The position numbers and the translations under genes are program-made. The notes under the pieces are model-generated. The model was not told the DNA's origin. It ran no database searches and was given only the letters and a program-made list of their open reading frames with translations. From Chloroflexota bacterium (GTDB taxonomy: Bacteria; Chloroflexota; Anaerolineae; Anaerolineales; Villigracilaceae), in assembly GCA_021812905.1 (NCBI GenBank), contig JAKAMM010000115.1:1-6005 (forward strand): a stretch of 6,005 nucleotides of DNA, in the 5' to 3' direction. Shown piece after piece: positions 1 to 5,221 of the stretch (its first letter is position 1; each line of letters begins with the position of its first letter).

Positions 1-43
1 CGCCGAAAGGGTCAAATGCCGGTTTGTGTTGGAACCTGCCTAG
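1..43 (+). CDS. possible C-terminal end of an upstream gene (partial)
   Basis: In the frame beginning at position 2 the sequence reads as a short tail, AERVKCRFVLEPA, ending at a TAG at 41-43. All three forward frames stay open at least to this point, so the frame choice is weak. The tail resembles an ordinary protein C-terminus, and a strong intrinsic terminator follows 94 bases later, as expected at the end of a transcription unit. The family cannot be recognised from 13 residues. The alternative is that positions 1-136 belong to the 3' part of a non-coding transcript. I see no conserved RNA motif that decides between the two. Confidence 0.25.
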   Translation, partial: AERVKCRFVLEPA

Positions 44-136
44 AGCCGTTGCTCCGTTTTTTCCTCACTAAAGCATAGAGCGGGCTACCGATGAGTAGCA
101 GTGTCAAGAGGCAACAGAAAAATCACCCTGAAACGT

Positions 137-174
137 AAAAGCCTTGGAAAATTATGGATCTTCCAAGGCTTTTT
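137..174 (+). terminator. strong intrinsic (Rho-independent) terminator
   Basis: A perfect 13-bp inverted repeat pairs 137-149 (AAAAGCCTTGGAA) with 161-173 (TTCCAAGGCTTTT) around an 11-base loop. The right arm runs into a five-T tract ending at 174. The flanking A and T runs make it potentially bidirectional, but no minus-strand gene ends here, so it most likely ends the transcript entering from the left edge. Confidence 0.85.
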
Positions 175-362
175 GTATTGCACGATGATTGATGATTTCA
201 AAAAAGGCAATGCTCCGCCACCCCACCAAGACTCCCTGCCAAGTTCGGCACATTCGTCCCCGCGCTACCTACTGGAAATTTGCAAAGACTATTGCTTCAA
301 GTCCAGCACTTCCTCCTTTGTCGCAATCCGCCCATCGTTGTGGTCCTTCACAAACACAAAGG

Positions 363-397
363 CTATTCGTGTCAATTGTCTATTCGTGGAATTCGTG
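363..397 (+). repeat. cluster of three ATTCGTG short repeats
   Basis: ATTCGTG occurs at 365-371, 382-388 and 391-397. The first two sit in identical nonamers, CTATTCGTG, 17 bases apart. The third is preceded by GA and starts nine bases after the second. Three copies of a heptamer in 33 bases is more than expected by chance. The cluster lies in non-coding DNA about 90-120 bases upstream of the C39-like fragment. It may be part of a dispersed intergenic repeat or a protein-binding array. The sequence alone does not say which. Confidence 0.5.
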
Positions 398-444
398 TTC
401 CAAATTTCGGTCATGAGAACACATCGCCTTCCCATTCTCCGAAG

Positions 445-450
445 TATAAT
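445..450 (+). promoter_or_regulatory. candidate -10 box TATAAT
   Basis: This is a perfect consensus -10 hexamer 35 bases before the ATG at 485, which would give a leader of about 28 bases including the strong Shine-Dalgarno site. No good -35 hexamer lies 16-18 bases upstream (the 17-base position reads CATCGC), and there is no extended -10 TG. The call rests on the hexamer and its position only. Confidence 0.4.
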
Positions 451-472
451 CAGGCCATCGTCCTCACATGCC

Positions 473-480
473 AAAGGAGA
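473..480 (+). promoter_or_regulatory. strong Shine-Dalgarno site fixing the start at 485
   Basis: AAAGGAGA lies four bases before the ATG at 485. It is the best ribosome binding site in the window. It chooses this ATG over the upstream starts in the same open frame, whose translation is not protein-like. Confidence 0.7.
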
Positions 481-484
481 CATT

Positions 485-670
485 ATGGGTTTCAACCTCG
501 TTCCGTACTCCCAACATGATCCTCAATGGAAGAATGACAAGATCGGCGGCGGTCCCGACACCATCTGCTACATCGGTTGTGCGTTGACTTGTCTCTCGAT
601 GTATATCAGCGGCTGGGGCTACACCGAAATGCCCGACTCACAAGCAGACTACGTCCAACTCAAATCATGA
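485..670 (+). pseudogene. truncated C39-like cysteine peptidase (N-terminal fragment)
   Basis: The 61-residue product begins like a peptidase C39-like (C39_2) domain. It has PYSQ at 7-10 (Gln as in the oxyanion position), DPQW at 12-15, a 'NDKIGGG' turn at 17-23 and GCALTCLSM at 31-39, with C32 as the presumed nucleophile. In the family these domains are well over 100 residues long and carry a catalytic His and Asp further on. Both are absent because the frame stops at 668-670. The start has an excellent Shine-Dalgarno site, so the fragment is probably still translated. It has no signal peptide. The stop overlaps the ATG of the next gene (ATGA at 667-670), so the remnant may now act as a translational leader for the glycosyltransferase. 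Alternatives are a genuine small protein or an assembly junction. Recognition of the C39-like N-terminus is from motif memory. Confidence 0.65.
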
Positions 671-2043
671 CTCGTTCATCACGAATTGCACTTTCCATCT
701 GGGCCGCGATCACGTTATTGGTCACGGCCAGTATATTGGTTATCTATCTCTGGCGGGGAATCGAAGGACTTAACCTTTTTATTCAGCAATGGCCGTTGAC
801 CGACCTGCCAACGGCATTGGCATCCGTGACGCTTACCTGGTTTTTGGCTGGCGCTTTTCTTTATTTGTTGCAAGCGGAGCGCATCAACAAATCAAACTTC
901 CTGACCTTCGCCGGATTCTTCATCGTCTGCTGGACCTATCTGAATTTTTTGCGCGAGCGTTTTCGCTACGGCGATTACACCTATTATTTCGAAGCTGCCA
1001 CTGCGCTTTTCAATCATCAACATTTGCCCGATTCTTATTTTTATCCACCATTGTGGGCGACGTTGCTGCAATATGTCGCGCCGTTTGGTGACGAGCCGTT
1101 CCTGCTCGTGCTGTGGCTGTTGAATTTCTTTTCCCTGATGGCCTTTTTTATCCTGCTGGTGCGCGTGCTGGAGCACTATGGCTTTTCTTCCCGCTTAGCT
1201 GCACTAACGACAACGCTCTTTATGCTGGTCAACACGCCTCTGCTGCGGACTCTCGATTATGTGCAGGTTAATGTCCACACGCTGAATTTTATTTTCCTAA
1301 GCCTTCTGCTTTATGCAAAGCGGCCGAGCCTTTCAGCGTTGATGATGGCTCTTGCCGTTCATCTCAAGAGTTCGCCCGCCGTTTTGGTGCTGGCCTTCCT
1401 GCTCGAAAAAGACTGGCGCTGGCTGGCATGGTTCGCGTTGAGCATTATTCTCGTTGGCCTGATCACCGTGGTGACCAATGGCGTCACGCCTTTCTTTGAT
1501 TATCTTCAGAATATCCAATGGTTTGCAGCTTCAAAAGATGCGATTTTCCACGATACATCATTTGATTCATTCCTGCGTTTTGTCGGACCTTATTTGCAGC
1601 TGAGTTCATCCGCCATTCACGTGTTGATCTATGCCGCCAAGGCTTTATTGGGCGCTGCAACGATTTTTGCCATGGCGCAATGCGTCCGTGCGCAAACTTT
1701 CTTTCGATCCGAAGAACGCGGCGTACGGTTGTTCAATGCCATGCCCCCGCTTTTTATTTTGATGACCCTGGCTTCGCCCGTCGTCTGGGAGCATCACGGA
1801 CTTTTCACGGCACTGGCATTTTTGCTGATGCTCAAAAAGATCGAAACGCCCTCCGAATGGATGTGGTTTGGCTTGGCCTATTTCCTCGAATTCATTTTGC
1901 CGACCTTTGACTTTTTCCCCTGGTCTTATGGACGGCTGATTGCGCCTATGATCATTTTGTGGTTGATGTGGCGGTCATCGAAGCGGACGAGCGAATCATC
2001 TGTATTTTCCAAATTCAATTCATGGCTTGAAGCTCTTGCATGA
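667..2043 (+). CDS. GT87/DUF2029-type polytopic membrane glycosyltransferase
   Basis: A 458-residue, very hydrophobic protein with about ten or more predicted membrane helices, the first at roughly residues 8-28. Family-like landmarks in order are GDYTYYFEAA at 102-111 (D103 fits the catalytic Asp in the first outer loop of GT-C enzymes), YPP at 126-128, QVN at 200-202, HLKSSP at 232-237 and SPVVWEHH at 370-377. GT87 enzymes transfer mannose or a related sugar from a polyprenyl-phosphate donor to an acceptor on the outer face of the membrane. The real acceptor here is unknown. The ATG at 667 was chosen because an N-terminal membrane helix follows directly. It overlaps the stop of the C39-like fragment (ATGA) and has no clear Shine-Dalgarno site of its own, so translational coupling is likely. 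The frame is also open back to a TTG at 577, but that stretch is out-of-frame peptidase coding sequence. The gene appears complete. Confidence 0.8.
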   Translation: MTRSSRIALSIWAAITLLVTASILVIYLWRGIEGLNLFIQQWPLTDLPTALASVTLTWFLAGAFLYLLQAERINKSNFLTFAGFFIVCWTYLNFLRERFRYGDYTYYFEAATALFNHQHLPDSYFYPPLWATLLQYVAPFGDEPFLLVLWLLNFFSLMAFFILLVRVLEHYGFSSRLAALTTTLFMLVNTPLLRTLDYVQVNVHTLNFIFLSLLLYAKRPSLSALMMALAVHLKSSPAVLVLAFLLEKDWRWLAWFALSIILVGLITVVTNGVTPFFDYLQNIQWFAASKDAIFHDTSFDSFLRFVGPYLQLSSSAIHVLIYAAKALLGAATIFAMAQCVRAQTFFRSEERGVRLFNAMPPLFILMTLASPVVWEHHGLFTALAFLLMLKKIETPSEWMWFGLAYFLEFILPTFDFFPWSYGRLIAPMIILWLMWRSSKRTSESSVFSKFNSWLEALA

Positions 2044-2061
2044 AAATAAATCTACGACTCA

Positions 2062-2084
2062 TTGATGAATCTTTTATACATCAA
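2062..2084. repeat. small inverted repeat before the membrane protein gene
   Basis: TTGATG (2062-2067) and CATCAA (2079-2084) form a 6-bp inverted repeat around an 11-base AT-rich spacer in the 43-base gap after the GT87 gene. It is too AT-rich and lacks a T-tract, so it is not a convincing terminator. The spacer and right arm contain TATACA (2075-2080), a possible -10 box whose transcription start would fall at about the ATG at 2087. An operator or a chance repeat are both possible. Confidence 0.25.
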
Positions 2085-2086
2085 AA

Positions 2087-2902
2087 ATGATTTCAGGTGT
2101 TATGGGTAACACTTTTATCTTGAAACTCATTCTCACACCCGCCCTCATCGGCGCGGCCAGCCTCGCCGGACGGAAATGGGGACACGCTGTCAGCGGTTGG
2201 ATGGTGGCCCTGCCGCTCACGTCCGGGCCGGTTGTTTTCTTTATCGCCCTCAGCCATGGGGCGGCTTTCGGGTTGGTCACATCTCTTGGAATCTTAAGCG
2301 GCGGTATTTCATTGGCGGTCTTCAGCTTGAGCTATGCCTGGCTGGCCGTTTTTCAAAAATGGCCGCTCACACTTTTTGTTAGCACGGCGCTGTTTCTGGC
2401 ATCGACCTTTGTATTGAAATCCATCGTTATCCCGCTCTGGCCGCTGTTCTTCCTGATCGTTCTGAGCTTTGCCCTGACCTTGCGCCTCATGCCTCGACAT
2501 GTGGCGGGCACGGCGCTTCCGGTTTCCATCCCTCACTGGGATCTTCCCGCGCGTGTGATCATCACGACCATCTTTGTTTTGCTTCTGACCGAACTTGCGC
2601 CTTTCACGGGCGCACGCCTTGCTGGTCTGCTTTCTACGCTGCCAATCATGACTGCCACGCTGACGGCCTTTGCACACCACCAGCAAGGCCATGTCTCCGC
2701 CGCCGAAGTTTTGCGCGGCCTGGTCATGGGACTTTTTTCTTTTGCAGGTTTCTATCTGGTTTTATCTTTGCTGCTGCCGGTTGGAATCGCAATTGCCTTC
2801 ATTGCCGCCATTCTGATCGCTTTTGTTCTTCAAGGTATTTCATTGTGGGTGATTCAAAATAGGAAGCCCGCCCAAAACACCCCGCTGCCCCCTTCTTTAT
2901 GA
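2087..2902 (+). CDS. integral membrane protein with internal duplication, function unknown
   Basis: A 271-residue protein with about eight or nine predicted membrane helices and no soluble domain. It contains two related halves: residues 35-48 (VSGWMVALPLTSGP) align with 178-191 (LAGLLSTLPIMTAT). In each half a G-x-x-x-x-L-P-hydrophobic-T core follows a helix and a 'GRKWG' or 'GARLA' turn. Each half then continues to a His-rich or His-Gly segment (SHGAAF at 56-61, HHQQGH at 197-202). This is the pattern of a gene-duplicated small transporter or channel-like fold. I do not recognise a named family with confidence; a fused pair of GlpM/DUF3147-like units is a guess. The start is uncertain: the ATG at 2087 has no Shine-Dalgarno site, and the ATG at 2102 has AGGTG only two bases upstream. 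The gene lies 43 bases after the GT87 gene on the same strand, so the two may be co-transcribed. It ends tail-to-tail with the GT2 gene, 22 bases apart. Confidence 0.75.
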   Translation: MISGVMGNTFILKLILTPALIGAASLAGRKWGHAVSGWMVALPLTSGPVVFFIALSHGAAFGLVTSLGILSGGISLAVFSLSYAWLAVFQKWPLTLFVSTALFLASTFVLKSIVIPLWPLFFLIVLSFALTLRLMPRHVAGTALPVSIPHWDLPARVIITTIFVLLLTELAPFTGARLAGLLSTLPIMTATLTAFAHHQQGHVSAAEVLRGLVMGLFSFAGFYLVLSLLLPVGIAIAFIAAILIAFVLQGISLWVIQNRKPAQNTPLPPSL

Positions 2903-2924
2903 GAAGATCCGATGCGCTCATGTT

Positions 2925-3917
2925 TCAGGCGAGCGGCTGTGAAAGAGGCTCCTGCGGTACGGAACGCAAATCAATTTCAATGGCGGACAGCAGGAATTGG
3001 ATGCCGAGCAGAACAGAGAGTGTCGGCAGTATGACCGTCCCTGTTGGCGCGGCGATGCCGAGGCGGGCATACTGAATCCATTTAATGCTTCCAAAGATCA
3101 GGCCAAATAACAAAAAGGGCAGGCCGGTCAGAATGTAAATGCTTGCCATTGAAAAATCATAAATGAAGTTTTTGAGAAATATACGCCGCAAAAGCGTGCT
3201 GAACAATTTGATGGGGAACTCAAAGAGTACGCGATGAATTATCAGGCTGGACACTTCGCCTTTGTAACGCGCTGGCATGGGAATATCCTTCACAACTGCG
3301 CCGAGCAAATATAGATTTGCCAGCATGGAAGTTTCGAAATAATAGGTGTGATCTATTTTGTCGAGGGGCAGTTGTCTCAGCGTTTCAGCGCGGATGGCGA
3401 GAAAGCCGTTGGTGGGGTCGAAGAGATTCCAATAACCGGTGGCGGCTTTGGAAAGGAATCCGAGACCCATGTTGCCAACGCGTCGAACGAATGGCATTCG
3501 CCTGAGTGCGGCAAAATCCCGGAAGCGGTTTCCTTTGGCGTAATCGGTTTTGCCTTGAATGAGCGGCATCAACAGATCGGGGAGGCGGCTGACGTCCATC
3601 TGACCATCACCATCTATTTTGACGACGATCTGCGCGCCGAGTTCGAGTGCCTTGCGGAAACCGCTGACCATCGCGCCGCCCACGCCTTGATTGCGCTCGT
3701 GTCGAATCAGGACGACGCGGCGGTCGCGTTTAGCGAGAGCCGCTACCAGGTCCGAGGTGCGATCTGGCGAAGCGTCATCCACTACGATGATATTCTTGAT
3801 ATAGGGTGGCAGTCCGCGCAGCACGGACTCGATCTCGTCCTGCACACGAAAAGCAGGGATCACAGCCGCAATGCGATATTTTTGGAAGTCAATGTATTCA
3901 GTCATTATGCAGTGCAA
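2925..3917 (-). CDS. GT2 family glycosyltransferase, polyprenyl-phosphate sugar synthase-like
   Basis: A 330-residue protein with a GT-A catalytic domain followed by two C-terminal membrane helices. Visible motifs are VIPAF at 19-23, VVDDASPDRT at 45-54, the metal-binding DGDGQMD at 102-108 (DxD), GNRF at 129-132, DPTNGF at 167-172 and YYFET at 192-196. A basic amphipathic stretch lies at 228-250, and membrane helices lie at about 253-275 and 290-312. This arrangement matches dolichol/polyprenyl-phosphate mannosyl- or glucosyltransferases, which transfer a sugar from a nucleotide donor to a polyprenyl phosphate at the inner membrane face. The sugar cannot be told from sequence. The start chosen is TTG at 3915-3917, because AAGGTGG sits seven bases upstream. 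An ATG twelve bases further in (3903-3905) is the alternative and would have no site at proper distance. The gene is convergent with the membrane protein gene and divergent from the receiver-GAF gene. It could supply lipid-linked sugar to the nearby GT87 enzyme, which is an inference. Confidence 0.85.
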   Translation of the reverse strand: MHCIMTEYIDFQKYRIAAVIPAFRVQDEIESVLRGLPPYIKNIIVVDDASPDRTSDLVAALAKRDRRVVLIRHERNQGVGGAMVSGFRKALELGAQIVVKIDGDGQMDVSRLPDLLMPLIQGKTDYAKGNRFRDFAALRRMPFVRRVGNMGLGFLSKAATGYWNLFDPTNGFLAIRAETLRQLPLDKIDHTYYFETSMLANLYLLGAVVKDIPMPARYKGEVSSLIIHRVLFEFPIKLFSTLLRRIFLKNFIYDFSMASIYILTGLPFLLFGLIFGSIKWIQYARLGIAAPTGTVILPTLSVLLGIQFLLSAIEIDLRSVPQEPLSQPLA

Positions 3918-3924
3918 TTGTAAT

Positions 3925-3931
3925 CCACCTT
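3925..3931 (-). promoter_or_regulatory. Shine-Dalgarno site supporting a TTG start
   Basis: On the minus strand AAGGTGG lies seven bases before the TTG at 3915-3917, but nineteen bases before the more conventional ATG at 3903-3905. Spacing therefore favours TTG as the initiator of the GT2 gene. Confidence 0.5.
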
Positions 3932-3961
3932 ATGCGGGCTGCCGGGGTTTTTTGCGTTAGA

Positions 3962-3967
3962 ATTATA
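3962..3967 (-). promoter_or_regulatory. candidate -10 box for the GT2 gene
   Basis: On the minus strand the hexamer is a perfect TATAAT. It would place a transcription start near 3955 and a leader of about 38 bases containing the AAGGTGG site. The -35 position at 17 bases spacing reads ACGGGC, a poor match, so activator-assisted or weak basal transcription would be expected if this is real. Confidence 0.35.
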
Positions 3968-4000
3968 CGGATTCAAAGGCAGTAGCCCGTGGGTTGCCCG

Positions 4001-4010
4001 AACCATGGTT
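4001..4010. repeat. 10-bp perfect palindrome AACCATGGTT
   Basis: AACCATGGTT is perfectly self-complementary. It lies near the middle of the 131-base divergent intergenic region between the GT2 and receiver-GAF genes. A GGTT at 3992-3995 adds a further arm that can pair with 4001-4004. A dimeric regulator site is possible, but only one copy is seen. Confidence 0.3.
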
Positions 4011-4037
4011 TACTGAATAAAAATATTAGGATATACC
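4010..4037 (+). promoter_or_regulatory. weak candidate promoter for the signalling gene pair
   Basis: TTACTG (4010-4015) and TATACC (4032-4037) are separated by 16 bases and give a start near 4044, leaving only a few bases before the ATG at 4049. This would be a nearly leaderless transcript. Other pairings in this AT-rich stretch are possible, including TTGCCC at 3994-3999 with AT-rich hexamers near 4017-4024. The exact promoter is undecided. Confidence 0.25.
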
Positions 4038-4048
4038 AGGCATATAAT

Positions 4049-5215
4049 ATGGCGGCTTCCGGGGAACGAATTCTCGTTGTTGAAAGTGATCCCGATATCA
4101 GTGAGTTGATCGCCCGACAGGCTCTCAAACCGCTTGGATATAACGTAACTGTTGTTGGTGAAGCTGCTTCAGCGATAAAGCAGGCGGTTCAAACTCCTCC
4201 CGATCTGATCATTGCAAATCTAAACCTGCCAGGCTTGAGCGGCAAGGATCTGCTGGCCGCGCTGACTTCGCAGGGCATTAGGGCGCCGTTGGTTATCCTG
4301 GCCGAAAAGGGACAGGAGCAAAACGTTATTCAGGCTTTCAGGCTTGGCGCAGTTGACGTGGTCTTTTGGCCATCGCGGGATGCGGAGATCGTGCGCGTGG
4401 TTGAACGTTCACTCCAGCAGACCCGCGAAACTCGCGCCCGTCTCCAACTCGACCAGCAACTGCAATCCACAAACCAGGAACTCCAGCGTAGACTGCGCGA
4501 ATTGACAACCATCCTTTCGATTGGGAAGGCCGCCATTTCCATCACTGACCAGCGGCAACTTTTTGACCGGATCGTCGAGGGCGCATTGCAGGTTTCAGAA
4601 GGGGACATCGGTTGGTTGATGTTGCGGGACGATAAAACCAGGAATTATCTTTTGACAGCATACCGTAACCTGCCGGATGGTTGGGCGAAGAAACTCAATC
4701 AACCGCTGGATGATGGCATCAGTTCACTGGCGGCATTTTCAGGCGAATCTTTAACCATAAACGGCGCGCCGCTCGAAAAATTCAAAGTAGCCGCCTTGGG
4801 AAAATCTGCGGCGGTCGTGCCCCTGAAAGTCCAGAACGAAGTGATCGGCTTGCTGCTCGTTGTCCGCAAAGCTGACCGTGAGATCGAAAGATCGGCGCAG
4901 AGTCTGCTCGAAGCCGTGGCGGATTTTGCATCCATCTCGCTGGTCAATTCGCGTCTGTTCCGAACCATCGAGCAAACCGCCGAGGCCGCACGGCTCAACG
5001 AAAAAACGCGTGATGCCATGCTTGAAACCTTGTGTAAGTCCATTCGTGAGGAAATGCAGGTTTCGATGTATCCATTGGACGCCCTGGTTTCCGGCGCGTC
5101 CGGCCCGTTGAGCGGCCCGCAAGAGCAGACTTTGAAAACCATTCAAAACTCTTTGCAAAGGCTTTCGCGTGCGGCTGAAAAAACCATCCCGCCTGATGTG
5201 GGGAAAGTAAGATAA
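4049..5215 (+). CDS. pseudo-receiver / coiled coil / GAF protein with kinase-like dimerisation tail
   Basis: A 388-residue soluble protein. Residues 6-120 form a response-regulator receiver fold (ILVVESDPD, PDLIIANLNLPG, GAVDVVFWPS) that has lost its active site. The acceptor position is N57, the first acidic pair is E12/S13, the conserved Thr is A85 and the conserved Lys is W107. Residues about 120-155 are a charged, Gln-rich coiled coil, and about 165-302 a GAF sensor domain. Residues 303-375 look like a histidine kinase dimerisation hairpin (including a GPLSGPQEQTL segment at 352-362). The usual H-E-L-R-x-P box is replaced by K330-S-I-R-E-E-M, and the protein stops before any ATPase domain. 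It therefore should neither accept nor donate phosphate, and probably acts as a ligand-sensing scaffold or partner. The ATG at 4049 is chosen because the receiver begins right after it; it has only a weak CCAGG eight bases upstream. A GTG at 3989 with AAAGG upstream is the alternative. The next gene starts six bases after the stop. Confidence 0.85.
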   Translation: MAASGERILVVESDPDISELIARQALKPLGYNVTVVGEAASAIKQAVQTPPDLIIANLNLPGLSGKDLLAALTSQGIRAPLVILAEKGQEQNVIQAFRLGAVDVVFWPSRDAEIVRVVERSLQQTRETRARLQLDQQLQSTNQELQRRLRELTTILSIGKAAISITDQRQLFDRIVEGALQVSEGDIGWLMLRDDKTRNYLLTAYRNLPDGWAKKLNQPLDDGISSLAAFSGESLTINGAPLEKFKVAALGKSAAVVPLKVQNEVIGLLLVVRKADREIERSAQSLLEAVADFASISLVNSRLFRTIEQTAEAARLNEKTRDAMLETLCKSIREEMQVSMYPLDALVSGASGPLSGPQEQTLKTIQNSLQRLSRAAEKTIPPDVGKVR

Positions 5216-5221
5216 GCTTTC

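Larger units (their letters stand above)
175..484. other. 310-base stretch without a convincing gene
   Basis: No frame shows a recognisable protein, and the short open frames here overlap each other on both strands. Contents that can be named are a cluster of three ATTCGTG repeats (365-397), a perfect TATAAT hexamer (445-450) and the Shine-Dalgarno site of the next gene (473-480). One minus-strand frame ending at 289 has a fairly protein-like last part (KDHNDGRIATKEEVLDLKQ). It lacks a convincing start of its own, since its first Met overlaps the start of the next gene. It could be a decayed gene remnant or chance. No tRNA-like or riboswitch-like core was seen. Confidence 0.5.

Noticed and set aside
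34..115. Resemblance of CCTGCCTAGAGCC and the later GTCAAGAGG to the post-tag pseudoknot region of tmRNA.
   Set aside because: No tag reading frame ending in a tandem stop precedes it, and no tRNA-like 3' end with a T-loop and CCA follows before the terminator. The matches are short and may be chance.
84..120. GATGA and ACAGAA spacing reminiscent of the 3' part of RNase P RNA.
   Set aside because: The conserved GGCTTA segment after ACAGAA is missing, and no other RNase P core element is visible.
101..484. Long N-terminal extension of the C39-like frame back to position 101.
   Set aside because: The first part crosses the terminator hairpin and is not protein-like. The strong Shine-Dalgarno site at 473-480 fixes the start at 485.
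577..666. Upstream TTG start for the GT87 gene.
   Set aside because: The added 30 residues are the out-of-frame reading of the C39-like coding sequence, and a membrane helix follows directly after the ATG at 667.
2915..2935. CGCTC/GAGCG hairpin at the convergent gene ends as a bidirectional terminator.
   Set aside because: The stem is only 5 bp with an 11-base loop, and no T-tract follows on either strand.
3348..3923. A 191-residue open frame on the plus strand opposite the GT2 gene.
   Set aside because: It is antisense to a clear glycosyltransferase with all catalytic motifs and has no recognisable domain of its own.
4043..4048. Perfect TATAAT directly before the ATG at 4049 as a promoter.
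   Set aside because: Its transcription start would fall inside the coding region, after the chosen start codon, and no -35 hexamer lies at a suitable distance.
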